Origin: Symsagittifera roscoffensis
Taxonomy: Eukaryota; Xenacoelomorpha; Acoela; Convolutidae
DNA length: 64,000 nt
Assembly: GCF_963678635.1 (NCBI RefSeq)
Contig: NC_087070.1
Coordinates: forward strand, 5,056,539 to 5,120,538
Reading direction: 5' to 3'
Shown here: positions 11,201 through 23,800 of the stretch, piece after piece
Numbering within the stretch: position 1 is the first letter of the stretch
Layout of the letters: every line of letters begins with the position of its first letter
Notes under the pieces: generated by a model
Seen by the model: only the letters and a program-made list of their open reading frames with translations
What the model was told of the DNA's origin: nothing
Databases searched by the model: none
Made by a program: the position numbers and the translations under genes

Positions 11201-11292
11201 TTTGTAATTCCAATTAATTAATAATGTAACTCAAACAATACTCCAAGGCTGTTAAAGTTTCTCTGATTTTTTTCTCAAGAAAACGCAACATA
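11201..11292 (-). promoter_or_regulatory. conserved 5' flank / probable 5' UTR of the second gene
   Basis: This block upstream of the ATG aligns with 50,866-50,960 upstream of the paralogue. Shared words include CCAAGGCTGTTAA versus CCAAGACTGTTAA, then TCTCTGATTT and CAAGAAA. It probably holds the 5' UTR and perhaps the core promoter. No TATA box is convincing. Confidence 0.5.
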
Positions 11293-11928
11293 ACCCATCA
11301 ATTCAAACGTAGAAAAGTTTTAGTTTTTAAAGCCTTAGAAAACCCTAGTTGAATGTGCACTAGTGACCTAAATCATCGCAAAAACAAGCTTCATGTTCTA
11401 CAAAAGCTACTTTCGCGGACCATTCTGGTCAAACATTAAACTATTTAACAAAAATGGTCGAAATTGATGTTTTTACGCCCTATTTTGACCCACCATTTTC
11501 GACTACATTTATTTACAAACCGAAAATTTTTTTTACATTCAGATGTTAGAGCTTCATGTGAGTATACGAATGTTGTAAGCATCATAGTGCTTATGATTAA
11601 GAAATTAGATGAGGATGTTGACATTATAGGACGGCCAAATTGAGTTTCCAAGCTCTGAAGAAGCATTATAAAAACCCTTTTTGATCAAATTTTTGGCTCC
11701 GGAGGTAACATTTGAAAAAAAACTGGCCAAAGAGGTGTTTTAGGACAATGTTGACTAAGAAAATTGCGTTTTTTCGGCACGCGCTTTCCCCTCACAACTA
11801 GTGTATATTGCCGCCCAAGGCGTCCTCGAAACAATTTTAGATTCCGTCAATTTAAGTAGTCAAAATAGTACAAAACGGGGCCTTTTGGGTCAGCAGCGTG
11901 TCAAAAAATTAAATAAAATTCCAAAACT

Positions 11929-11954
11929 CCCCCCCCCCCCCAAAAAAAAAAAAA
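11929..11954. repeat. homopolymer junction, C13 then A13
   Basis: Thirteen C followed directly by thirteen A. Length may be unreliable in assembly. Confidence 0.85.
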
Positions 11955-12589
11955 CGCTACTGAAAATCAGTAATTGGTTTTAAAGACCTACCAGTTTTTA
12001 CTACAAACGAATTTGATCTAGTATCTAAAAAAACATTAACTTTTGGAATTAAAGACTTTCCAGTGTGTTCCGGTCTGGAAAATACAGTGTTCATTGACTG
12101 CAGTAAGGAGTTTCAATTGTGTTAACTACGGAATCAACGTGATTAAGGATTGTATTTTGCGCTGTGACTGAATTATCCTCAGCTGTGTCTACTGTTATGT
12201 TTCTACTCGTTAAATTGCTACTAGAACAATGTGTTTAATTTCAGTTTTTCCTACATGGAAAACTTTTTTCATTATTTTATGCATAATTGGTGTGTGTTCA
12301 ATTATTGTGTTGCAATTTTTCTTTACAACTTTTCATGATAAGGATCAAACGGCAATTTAAAGCTAGCCAAGATCTACAGTTTCGATTTTTAGAAGTTGCG
12401 TTTTCAACATGGCTTTCTTCAAAACTTAGATTCTTGTTCAAAATCTGTTAAATTTTCAAAAAATAATTTGATCGAAGGAATCAAGAAAGTTGTACACAAC
12501 CAGAATCAAATAACAAAAAAAACGAAAAAAAACAGGGCTTCTGTGACATAAAAAATGCACCGGGTAATTACTATATTTAAGTTGTTTGC

Positions 12590-13515
12590 ACCGACTGAAC
12601 AATTTTTTTGCATAAGTTTTTTGCACATGTGGTAGATAAGTGACAGCTACATATTCCATCAAGAAATTTTGTGAACAGACCGAAAAATACAGTAACGAAA
12701 AGTGAACAGATTTTGAGATGCAATATAAGTTGCTGCTTATGTGGTATGAAAAAAGGTAAAAAAACACCGACAAATGACACCTTGGAAAATATCTTCACGC
12801 TGACACGTATTTTTTTAAAATTTGTTTTGTAGTAGATAAACAACAGCTATATATTGCATCAAAAAAGTTTGTGAACAAATTGAGACGCGCGGTGTGAAGA
12901 TAAGACTTGATCTGACTTGAAAACTCTGTGACAAAATTGAACGAAACACAAGCCATTGAAAATTTTTTACCTTAACACACAATTTTTTCTTTATAGTTTG
13001 TGTTGAATGGTTTTTCTAGGCATAAAACACATGTGTTCAGCAGGTTTCGGTGTCATATTAAAAGCACATTAAGGCATTATTTAAAAACATAGAGCTTTAA
13101 TTGAAACACTCGTAGAATGTTTGAAACACGAGTGCATTATCTTTTCTTAAGAAATCATTCAAAAATAATTTGAAGGAAAACATAGCGCATTAACGTAGAA
13201 TTTGTTTTCAAAAATGCTTTGACCAATTTTTTTTAACATTTTTTATGCCAGAGAAGCTACAGTTTATATTTCATCTCAAAATTTGTCCACATCTTAACGC
13301 TGTGTCTTTCAATTAAGTCACATTGTTTCTCGATGCAAAATATAGCGGTTGCTTATCTGCTACAAGATATTACTCTACTTTTTCAACTATTGCTGAACAA
13401 TTTCAAATATTGCACAAAAATTTCAATTCTTGCACTAGTAATTCAAATATTTCATTAAGTTTTGTAAACATGGCACAGACACAGACATACTGCACACATG
13501 TGGTTTTTTAAGAAC
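12590..13515 (+). repeat. dispersed repeat with internal copies, also at 60.75-61.14 kb
   Basis: Units around GTAGATAAxxxACAGCTA(C/T)ATATT then AAxTTTGTGAACA occur at about 12,630 and 12,830. A looser copy is near 13,250, and a second half has several TTTCAAxxATTGCAC words ending CACATGTGGTTTT. The same two halves occur in the same order at 60,750-61,140. It lies about 1.4 kb upstream of the second gene's start. No reading frame. Confidence 0.65.
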
Positions 13516-14730
13516 ACTTTCAGCAAAATTTTTAGAGAAAGCCTAATTTAATTTGTCTAATTACGATCTTCTCTGTTTTGCAGCCCTGAATCAACTAAGC
13601 ATTTTTTTGAAACTTAGATATTGCTTGCGTCTGGTTGAGACAGGAAATTAGTGCAATGAAAAGTGAATTTTTTTTCGAACAAAACGAATTTACATTTTTG
13701 ATAAATTGGGGCTTTAAAACTGAAAAAAAATCTCGGAATGCCTAAAGTTTTGATCCGTCGTAGAAAACTGTTTTTTTTTTGGTATTCGATAATACTTTCT
13801 CTGGTACAGCGACTAAACTCAAGACAACCTGCACAAAAAAAAACAACTAACAACTACTAAAATTTAACGAAGGCGACCACGCAATCTTATAAAAATAGAT
13901 TAAAACGCGGTACATGCAAATAGGAACCGCTTGCTCAGCTACACTTACATCTGGCACGAGTAATCAATTATGCTTGATTCAGGTTTTACTGCTAATTCAG
14001 GTTGTAATCAAAAAGATGTTTTCCAGAATTTACTTGCTGCTGCGAGTTGTCTTTTCTTCACGGATTGCGGGTTATCTTTTTTGTCGTGTTAGATTTTCTT
14101 TATAAAAGATTCTGAAATATTTATACTCAAATTAAAATATTTTGAACGAGAGATAGTAATCCGACAAGAAAGCGACGCTAAAAAAAGCAAAAGCAAAAGT
14201 GCTTTTTAATTGTAATTAAAAAGTTGTATGGTGTACAATTGATATAATATTGATATACTATTATTTCAACCAACTTAATTTATATAGGAACTATGGTGAA
14301 ACCTATATGAAGCAAAAAATTTTACTCAGAAAAAAAGGACAGAACAAACATAAATCACTGCAACGTATGGAATTTTACCACAGTTTACACGTTATATCCA
14401 CAGATTTAATGGCTTAGTATGGACTTCATCGACATGGGCTTATTTTTTTTGGGCAAAATTCAGTTTTACCCTAATGAGCCTTTTTTTGGAGTTTTTAGCT
14501 TCATTTTAGGAGTCTAAAAATTCAAAAAATTTTGAAAACTTTCGTTTTTTTTATATTTGTCTCCAAAACTGTGACTGAAAAAAATCTTCAAGCTGCAATT
14601 TTTTGCTCAGATTCCTTCAACGTTTCAAGCCGAAAAAACAATATTACTTGCAAAAATAATTATGTGGCAATTTTTTAGGACCTGTCGGAAGACTCTGTGC
14701 TACTTGCACAGTAACCTGCTGTCCTTTTTT
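13516..14730. other. AT-rich spacer
   Basis: No coding signal, RNA gene or clear repeat seen. It separates the dispersed repeat from the 3' end of the polymerase relic. Confidence 0.5.
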
Positions 14731-14734
14731 TATC

Positions 14735-15283
14735 TTATTCATCTGTCCCGACTAAATAGGTCAAATTTTTAATTCTACGATTCGTCGATTTCAAATTTAG
14801 AGCTGCATCAGAAGCTAGTCTGTATTTGGACATTGGAGCATCACCAGAGTCCTTTTTTAAAGTTCTTTTGTTGAGTCCTTTGCTACTTAGTTTTAACATG
14901 TCAGTCTTATTATGATGGCAGCAATACGTCTTGCGGCCCATGCCCAACATTTCAGTATTTCGAAATTTTTCTTGGAAACTAACGGGTTTTCGTTTATCAA
15001 GCTTTCTTTGAACAGCGCAGCTTGTACGTGGGAAAAAAATCTCCTCTGCATCATCTACAAAATTATCTCTACAGTCATTTTTACGAGTTCGTGCCCACTG
15101 AGTTTTCTTCTCAGGTAATAGAGAATCATCTAAGTTCTCATCTGTTAATGCTAGATACAAAGAGTCTGTGTTCATCCCCAGCTCCTTGAATTTTCTCTCA
15201 TCGCATCACTTGTGGAAACAATTGTAGTATAACTCCATTAATCTAACATGTTGAAGATTGAGAAATTATACAGTAATTGGTTC
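14735..15283 (-). pseudogene. polymerase relic: motif C and C-terminal part
   Basis: A frame through 15,175-14,735 begins MNTDSLYLAL. The palm-domain metal-binding motif is normally DTDS, so the first aspartate has become asparagine. Further along are EMLGMGRKTYCC and KLSSKGLNKRTL, typical of this group. Upstream in the same frame are two stops, TGA at 15,208-15,206 and TAA at 15,268-15,266, inside otherwise recognisable sequence (RLMELYYN between them). Confidence 0.85.
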
Positions 15284-15312
15284 TATATATTCAGTTGGTG
15301 ACTTCAGTAGTT

Positions 15313-15510
15313 CTATTTCGTATCAAGCGTTTTTGCAAGGTTCAATTGCTTAAAAAATGTTTCAATTTTTTCTTTCTGAGTCTTTTCATTGTCGAGATAT
15401 TCAGTTACCGTGTGTCTGGATCTCTTCCAATTTTGATAACCGTATGAGCTGTTACCAAGAAGCTTCATCGTCTCAGCCACAATTCCGGAGTGTGGATTTT
15501 CATCCCTCAA
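15313..15510 (-). pseudogene. polymerase relic: motif B (fingers)
   Basis: Contains KLLGNSSYGYQ, the K-x3-NSxYG signature that binds the incoming nucleotide in family-B polymerases. This is followed by a charged stretch and a TAA. It lies in the expected place, about 110 codons before motif C. Confidence 0.88.
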
Positions 15511-16741
15511 AATTCGAGCATGAAGCCGATAAACTCTTGCACGCTGAAATCCAAGTTTCTGATAGAGTTTAAAAATGGAAGTGATGATAGTGCTAGTTAC
15601 CGATTTAAAGATGGAAATCAGCTTTCATTGTGATTTTTTTCGGCAATTTTTTGATGTGTACTCCAATATCATTACGACGCATGACAACGCTTTGGAAAAT
15701 TGGAGGAAAATTTGAAAATATGGATTTCAACTCGTCTGGTTCTATCAAATCATATTGAACACAGCCAAAACAAATCCGTATTTTACTCTTTCAAGTATAG
15801 AATGAGTACACAGAGGTCTTTTACAAAAAAAAAATTGTTTTGAAATGATTTTCGAATACAGAGTCTGTTTTCAAGGGCTCCCATCACTCATATTCACTCA
15901 CGTCCTGAATGATGTAACCATTTTAATTTATATTTCGTTTTATTCTCCTTTCATAATTCCTCTTTCAATATCTGACAAAAATGGAAGTATTTCTTGACAG
16001 TAGCAGACGCGATATTAGCAGCCATTAGCTTCAAGTATTGTTCACAGTGATCGCAGTTGCCATCAGCACGGAAACAATCAATTTTCTTCTGAAAACTCAA
16101 TTTTTCACTCTGGTCTTGATTCTTGATAGACATAACCGTGTTCACGAAACTTCGTGTTCCTTGTTTCTAGCCTTGAATTGTTCTCCATCGAATTCCCATT
16201 TTGTGTAAAGTCCAGTCGGCGTTTTCTAACACATTGACAATGGATGCAATTGAATAACATCCATTCCAACTATTGTCTTGCAAACAATTGCCGAGTTACA
16301 AAGTTAGTTTGATCAACAACGGTTTTTCTGGTAAATAAGACTGATGGACCACTGACCTTCTCTGATTTTTGTACACAAGTCGTGATCACCTCCGAGGTAC
16401 GTTTAGAGTTGTGCTTTGCTGATTTGTGTGAGCTAATTTTTTTTTGCTAAATTGGGATGCGTGCATCCGAATTGCCACATTCCAATGCTGTTTTTTATAA
16501 TAGAAAACTATCATTTTTTGCATGAGTTCAATACTATGAACTACATTTTGCAGCAAGTCTTTGAAAGTAGCCATGTTGTGTTGTTCCCAGATGCTTTTTA
16601 AAAAAGAGCAATTTTCAAATCCTGTTGACGGAATTGACGTTTGCTTACCTAGCTTTTTAACTTATTCTGCTCATCAAGTCTTCCATTAAATATTTTTTTA
16701 TAGTCATTGAAATCATTTTCCAGAAGATTGATTTTACTCAG

Positions 16742-17056
16742 CTAAGTAAAAAAGGCTTCATATGGTGGCAATTCCGTACAGTCACGCTCGTATGGACTGT
16801 CATACCATTCGTCCGGGAAAAATTTATTTATTTCACCTGCATTATAGGCTTTCAGAAATGAGTCTAAAGTTAAAGCTCCCTCCAGAAGTTTCATTTTATC
16901 AGAAAACTGTTCATCTCCAAGTTTCAAGGATGTAAAACTATTCACCTTTTTAGTAACCGTTGGTTCAATTTCTCTATCACAATACATGTACGGATTCAAA
17001 CAAGATTTGATAAAGATCAGATCCTGTCTCCTACTATTGAATCCCAAACATGGCAA
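16742..17056 (-). pseudogene. polymerase relic: region before the palm
   Basis: A 104-codon frame with YMYCDREIEP, a run up to LTLDSFLKAYNAGEINKFFP, and DEWYDSPYERD then LPPYEAFF. This is the well-conserved segment preceding the palm domain in this polymerase group. The frame stops at 16,742. Confidence 0.8.
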
Positions 17057-18560
17057 AAAACTTACTTAACGCTCTAAATACTGTTTCAAATCAATCAGCT
17101 GATTTCTCTGGATTCTCGGCAATTATGAAGACAATTCCCAAGTCATCCTCCACTCCGTATTCTACACATTCGTCTTCATACTCGAAAACTTGTGATATTT
17201 TAGTTAAAGTTCTAGCACTGATTTTATCAAAATTTTTTGACTCAAACATTGAACGTGGGTTTCATTTCTTGAAGTTTTGTTCTCTTTTGTAGCTTTCTTT
17301 CTTCAGCCAGAAGCTTAAGGTTAGAAAAAAAAGCATTTATAAGGCTTTCTGAATCATTTTCACACAGGGCAGTTGAATCATCTCGCAAATTCGAAGATAT
17401 TGAGACAAAGATAGGGATAAGTTTTCCAATCCAAATTGTTGTTTCGGTAGTTTTTATTTTTTCTGTGTATACACAACATCATTCGAAGTCCAAAATTGCT
17501 ACACTACTAAATATTTGTGTTTACCATTAAAAAGAGATTTCAATCCGTCCAGTTTCATGATCGTTGTTTTCTGTAATGTACGCGTTTCTGGGTTAATTAT
17601 TTGAAACTCAAGCTTTACATCTGAATAAAATTCTTTTGAATACCTCTGATCTGGGACATCGAAAGCAATGAAAAAAGTATCAAAAGCATATGTATGTTTG
17701 TAATGATTATTGAAATTTAGCTATTTCCTTGTTATATCAAAAATTTGAATACTTCGCTAGTTCTCCAACATATTCTCCTTCTTGATTGTCAAAATCAGAT
17801 ATGAATAAATTGCGATCAATTAGTTCCTCGACCTGGGTAAATTGTTAAAAGCAACTCCACGAAAAATATTCAGATCATATTAGGATTTTGATATAAACTC
17901 TGAAAAAAATTGAAATGTACGCGAATCAAGTTTACTAAGACTAAGCAAATTCGGGTAATACAGAGTCCGGACAATCCAACGGAATATTTTTTGAGCAACA
18001 CAGCAAAAATTGTAATGTTAGTAACCAACTTAAATCTCCATTTAGCGTTCTATCTCCCTTCAGAGTTCTAGTGTTCTTGGGTGCATTGTTCAACAATGTC
18101 ATACTTTTCGGCTTTTCAATGGAATGTAATCAAATACGCTTTCGTACACAGTACATGCAGTTTTTCAAACAAAGTGACGTTTCGTGTAAGTAGAAAAACC
18201 GTTTTTCTCGTCTTGACATTACAAAAAACAAATCCAAAAGCAGCATTTGAAATTGCAGAGTCTAATTTGTTGATTACTTCTTCGAGCTTTTCGTTGTTTA
18301 CTATAGTTACTGATTTGCACATTTGGAAGTTAAATCCCTTATGTCTCCCTTTTTTCATCTCCGTATCCACCAAAAAACGGTGCAGAGCCCTCAACTCCTC
18401 TTTCAGTTCCTCCTCTACTATTTTGATTAGGTCATTCACCTTATCACTTGCTTGTCTGTTGCCTAGCTCCATACTCCTTCCCTCGGTGTTGCGGAAGAAA
18501 TTAATACCTCGGAAACCCATTTTAACAGGACGAACGAATCGTCGACTGCTCGGAAATTGA

Positions 18561-19730
18561 TGGATTATGCTTCTTGGCCATCTGACAGTTCAATACTTGC
18601 TGGTTTTAAATTAAATACTCACCATCAGGATAAAAAGAACCCCTTTGGCACGTTTTCTTGACATTGTGCTGCCTGCGCCCTGTTATACATATTTCAACAA
18701 GTCTCCGCACTCAAGTTTTTCGTTCATTTTCTAAAAACAGATCTAAAAAATTAGGAGAAAAAAATTAATCCAAAAAATTAAAGTTTGTACATGGTACACA
18801 TCAAGGCTGAAAGTTCTGAACATTTTAAAGGAAGAACTACAATTGTCTCGAAATGTTAAAATTGAGATTTTTTCAAGGTCTAATACAAGGTGAAAAATTA
18901 TTGTGTTTTTTTTGCGTAAGAAAGAAAAAAACCAGAATGAATCAGTTCTTTTGCTTATGCTAGAAAAAATTAATTTGTCAAAATCAGCTTAAATCAGGCA
19001 ATTATAACCGAGTATTTTTTTAAAAACGATTGAATTTTGTTTTTGAAACTTATTTTATTCTTCTCTGGATAATTCTATCAAAAAGCACGAAAAAATTGCA
19101 GAGTTTTTGATTCCTTTTTCTCTTAACAGATTTTCCGAGTTCAAATTATTGTATGATCGAATTGGATGAAAAAGTCCTAAGATTTGAGTTAAAATTTTTT
19201 TGTTAACTTTGCGCTATTCTGTCAAATTTACATTTAAATCAAATAAGTTGACTATCTACTCAATAATCAGCAGTTTTTCATTGATTGTCAAAATCAAAAA
19301 CTTAATTGAATTTATGACAAAAATTTTTTTGGAATTTAATTTTTTTTTCGTTACTTATTTTGGCAATTATTTTTCTTTCTACAGCAAAGCGTTCGTGGTC
19401 ATTAATTTTGTAATTTATTTTGTGTACTTTTTACTTATTAAGAAATATCAATTCCCTAAAAATTAAGGGTAAAAATCTTTTTTAAAAAATCATTGTATGT
19501 TCAAATTAACTGCCGTCAAGTCAACTATCTCCTCTCAGCTCTAAATCAGTCATAGTTCCTGTTTTTTTTTTTCATCAATGCAACTTATTGCTCAAAATGA
19601 GTTTTTCAATGCAAAATATCAACCTTCAAAATTCGGTTAGGTTTTTTGGCTGATTTAGTAAAAATCCAGAAGCGAGAGATGGTCTCTGGATTATTTTTGA
19701 CGCGAATGGACATCTCAGTCTAAGTCTGTC
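18561..19730. other. AT-rich spacer
   Basis: Apart from T- and A-rich low-complexity sequence I see no gene or defined repeat. The 88-codon frame near 19.2-19.47 kb is composed of F, I, N and K codons as expected from AT-rich chance sequence. Confidence 0.5.
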
Positions 19731-19732
19731 AA

Positions 19733-20074
19733 ATGGTGGAAGTGATGCAAAAGGAATTCAACGAGCATCATATCACGCGAGTACTCATCACAGAGAACCA
19801 GCTTAGATCAACTCAAGCGACGGAGAAAGGATCTGAGAAAAATGGAATGAACTAACCCGAGATTCTTGTTTCTAGGTTTGTTGCTCAACCAGTCGAAGAC
19901 TCCCTCTTTCCTAGGGAGGAGATGGCATCTTTGAAATTACCATCATAATTGTCAGTTGAGAGCTTGTCAGAAACGAAGACGCCTCAAAACACCGCACCAC
20001 ATTATTCAACAGCGATTGATTCTCGACCAGCTCTGTGTTTTATAGTGATTTTCTGCTACTCGACAGCTCTTTGA
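19733..20074 (+). pseudogene. coding-like frame with two in-frame TAA codons, unknown
   Basis: From ATG 19,733 one frame runs 114 codons to TGA 20,074 with only two stops, both TAA. The peptide pieces have balanced composition: MVEVMQKEFNEHHITRVLIT..., PEILVSRFVAQPVEDSLF..., and LSVESLSETKTPQNTAPHYS... A CAA-to-TAA change would explain each stop, as in a young pseudogene. A second frame over the same bases is also fairly open, so the call is not secure. I do not recognise a family. It sits 0.65 kb from the last exon of the first membrane-protein gene, on the opposite strand. Confidence 0.35.
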
Positions 20075-20519
20075 TTAAATTTTTTTTAAATTGATTGATG
20101 TTGGATGTTTATTTCGAACGTTATAAATAGTTTAATTACTCAATTCGTTTTTAACTATGAGAAGATTTAAGAAATTCAGTGGAAAACATTTCAATTGAAC
20201 GAAAAAACATTTAGAGCTACAAGTATCGTTAGTGCAATTAGAAAAAATTGCACCCAAATCAATAAACTTGTTGATTTTTGCACACGTGATATAGAAAACA
20301 ATAAATGTTTGCATTAAAGTACATAAAGTTGATCTTTTTCCGCATCTTGTCCAAAAAAAATTGAATCACTTTCCTCCTTTGTCAAAAAAATTGAAACACT
20401 TTTCGCAGTTTATAGAACAATGCGTCACAATTTTAGCATTTGGTTTGAAAAATGAAACACTTTTTTGCTTCTCTTCAAAAAATTTGAATCAATTTCTGTT
20501 TTTTGTAGACCATTGTGCT

Positions 20520-20690
20520 CAAAATATTGCTTCATAATGAGCAGTTTGAGCGACTTCACGCTGTTTTTAAGCGATTTTAGCGGTCTAAAATTACGTGTAA
20601 AAACTGCGCAAGATTAAACGATTTCTGAGCGGTTTTAGTAAAAAAAAAAACATCTAAAAACCGCTCAAGTCTTGCTTAAAATCAAGAACA
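20520..20690 (+). repeat. family A fragment just beyond the last exon
   Basis: Degenerate GAGCGGTTT words and an inverted AACCGCTCAAGTCTTGCTT end. It lies 43-213 bp past the stop codon of the first gene, within its probable 3' UTR or just beyond. No AATAAA signal was noted between the stop and this repeat on the minus strand. Confidence 0.6.
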
Positions 20691-20732
20691 GTCATCAAAT
20701 GAACAGAAACAAGGAATTACAAACAGCAAGTA

Positions 20733-20821
20733 TTACTTTGAATTTTTTGTACGTATTTTCAAAAAGTAGCTAGCTAGAACAGCATATTTGCTGATCATAT
20801 ACAGGACCGCCACGAGAGGGC
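20733..20821 (-). CDS. first membrane-protein gene, exon 5 (terminal, 89 nt)
   Basis: Acceptor CCATGTGCAG, then GC completing a Ser codon from exon 4, then 28 codons (PLVAVLYMISKYAVLASYFL and the basic tail) and TAA at 20,735-20,733. It finishes the fourth membrane segment and supplies the cytoplasmic tail. Confidence 0.82.
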
Positions 20822-23800
20822 CTGCACATGGTACGAAAAATATAAATAAATTGTTTGGGGGCAACAAAAAATTGTCAATACAAAGACATAAAGCGGAAAA
20901 AACAGCCAAATGAAACATTGAAATATCATCAAATTGAGAGTCTTCAGTTTATTATAACAACAAATCACATTAGAAACGTTAGCACTTACGCAGCTAAATC
21001 GTACAGCTGAAAATTTAAACTGTTATGTGTTTATCGGTCATTTCATTTCCATTCAATTCTTTTCGGTTGAACAAATTCCTCGGTCGATTGTTTAAGCAGC
21101 ATCGAACTCTTTCAAAATGTTTTTCTCCAGTGGTTTTTCCTCGACGGCCGTTAACTTTTCTTGAATTGCGCCAATTGCTATGATTTTTTTCGGTCGCGCC
21201 AATCGCGGTTAATTTTTTTGGTCTCTCCGGTCGCAACCAATTGTTCGGCCATGCCGCGAAAAAATTTTCGACCGCGGGGACTAATTTTTGACCCCTGCGA
21301 CTATTTTTCTGACGATCGCAACTAAATTTCTGCCCGCGCGACTAGATTGTCGACCACCTCGACCAACTTTTCAACCAATGCGCCTAATTTTTGACCACGC
21401 AGCGACTTCTTTGTCGACCGCGCAACCAATTTTTCGACGGCCACGACTAAACTTTCGACCGCCGCGGCTAATTTTTTGACCGCCGCGACTAATTTTTCGA
21501 CCGCTGCGACTAATTTTTTGAGCATGCCGTGACTAATTTTTAGATCGTCGCGACTAATTTTCTTTCGGTCGCGCCGGTCGTGGTTAGCTTTCCTTTGGTC
21601 GCGCCGGTCCTGGATAATTTTCCTTCGGTCCCGCCGGTCGTGAACCCATTGCCTTGGTCCGCAAGTTCTGGAAATACCAAATTTTGGTCGCGGCGAATTG
21701 AAACTATCCAGTTTCAGTCGTGACAGCCTGGAAATGCCAAAATATGGTTGCGACCGTCTGATCATAAAACCACAACATCGACCCGTGGAGTGTCAAATTG
21801 CCCTTTGCCAGGCCTTTTGATGGTTTTATTCTCTTTTTTTATAAGACCGCTCAAAAACCGCTCAAACCTTGCGTGAAAACCGTTCAAAAACCGCCGCAAG
21901 AAATGAGCGGCTTTTGAGTGGTTTTTAAAGCATGATTTGAACGGTTTGAGCGCTTTTTTCAAAAAACCGCTCAAAACGCTAAAAAGTTTTGCTGGAAAAC
22001 CGCTCAAACCGTTCAAACCTTGAGCGATTTCATGCGGGACCTCGACCCGGTTTCAGCAGAATTGAAATTTTGCACCCAAAAGTTCTGATGATACTCAAAT
22101 TAGGCCTAATCGAGACCTATTTCAGGCTCAGATGAAAATCTCAGACCAGATCAGAGGAAATTGTTAATGATATAGCTTGCAACGGGACAAATTATATCTC
22201 ATAGAACGCCTGACACTGGCCATATGGCAAGTTTTTTTAGGCTTTTTTTTTAAATTCACTAGTCATCAGAAATTGCAAAAATTGCAAAATTATTTTTCAA
22301 CCGCTGAATAGAACACAACTTTCTTCGCTTTTTTCTCGAATTCTCTATGTTTATTTCAGATTCTTGGCCAACAGATTTTTTTAAAGGATTTAGCCCGATG
22401 AAAAGACGAGAATTTTTCAGAGAAAAAGTTATCGATTCAAAATGGAGTTTTCATGAAGCCGTTCGGCCATTCAATAAACGCTCGACAGTGATCTCAAAAA
22501 CCAAAGAGTTCTCGAATTCATCAGAAGGTTTTTTTAATCTCCAAAAACAGTTGATTGAAACACTAAGGTTTTTAGCTCATATAGTTTTCTTTTAATGTAA
22601 AACAAAGCCAACCGACAGTTGGAAGAGTCATTAAGCTCAAAAAATAAACAGAAAACAGAAAACAAAAAATGACTTATTTTTTGAAAAAATCTCGACTTTC
22701 GAAAAAATTCAAAAAAAAATAGATGCCTATAATATTCCTGAATTTCTAAATTAAAAAAGAAGTACCTTTTTTAAATCAAAATAACCACCATATGCGAGAA
22801 ACCTTCAACGATTATACAATTTTTAATTTGCTGCAAATTGGAAATGAACTAAGTTTAAAAAAAAATCAAAAGTCAAACCAACAGAAAACAAACAGGAGCC
22901 TGAACAAATTTTAATTTTCCTGAAAAAAAACAAAAAGAAATCATCAAGACCTATATAAGAGTCTGAACTACGTTCAAAAATTTAAAAATAACTCAAAATT
23001 TTTTTTGTAGGAAAGCAAAATCATTTTTTTCTATAAAACATTTTCAAGTCCAAAAACAAACTTTTACTTGTTCAAGTTCACTTACTTTTGAGAAGCTTCT
23101 TGCGTCATGCCAAAAATTCAACAGTTTCAGCAGAAAGTTTCAGCTGAAAAAGTAGTTAAGAGCGGCAAAAACGTAAAGGAACGTTCGGTTAAGCATGCTT
23201 GCGCTTTTAAAAATTAAAAGAATGAAACATATAATTCTTCAACTAGAGTTACTAAAACAATTCACTCTCAACTTTTTAAGACTGAATCGTAAACTTTTTC
23301 ACAATTTCTAAACACTTAAATTTTTTGAGAAGCGTTTTTGCACCCCCCCCCCCCCCCCCCCCCTCCTGAGGCACAGCTGAGATTATGACGGTTCCTTATG
23401 TGCGTAAAGCCATATTTAAACGGCAGATAAGATTTTAAACCGCACTTTATCGCGCCCCAATTTTTTTAGACAACTTACAAAACTTACCCCATTTTTGTTT
23501 GGGCCCACGTGAAGAATGTTTATTTCCACGAAACTTTCAAGCGCACTTTCATATTACAAAACAATCAGTAGATTTGCTTTAAGAGAAAACAAAACGGTAA
23601 ATAACGTTTCATACTTCAAATCGAAACAATATAAATTGTGGGCTGGGATCTTTTTGGGTTTTTGTATCTTACTCTAAGAATCAGCAAAACTAAATTGAAA
23701 ATTAAATTTGAGAAAAGCAACAATTAATCAAGTGTTAATTTCGTTTGTGTATTAGAATTAAATTATATTCAAAATTCAATACTGCATCAGTTATCAATAA

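Larger units (their letters stand above)
14735..18560 (-). pseudogene. decayed family-B DNA polymerase of Polinton/Maverick (protein-primed) type
   Basis: Family-B polymerases of this type replicate the linear DNA of Polintons and related viruses. On the minus strand, pieces appear in the right order over 3.8 kb, about the length of a 1,200-residue enzyme. They are an N-terminal region (18,520-18,116), an exonuclease-side region (17,056-16,742) with LTLDSFLKAYNAGE and LPPYEAFF, linking pieces (16,574-16,386 and 16,145-15,951), motif B and motif C. Frames change between pieces and stops interrupt them, so no full protein can be made. No integrase, packaging ATPase, capsid gene or terminal inverted repeat was seen, so only the polymerase survives. 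The related alternative is an integrated adintovirus-like genome. Confidence 0.82.

Noticed and set aside
21322..21765. 147-codon frame with KLVAAVE-like repeats
   Set aside because: The frame is kept open by a 24-30 bp GC-rich tandem repeat. No start context, neighbour or family supports a protein.
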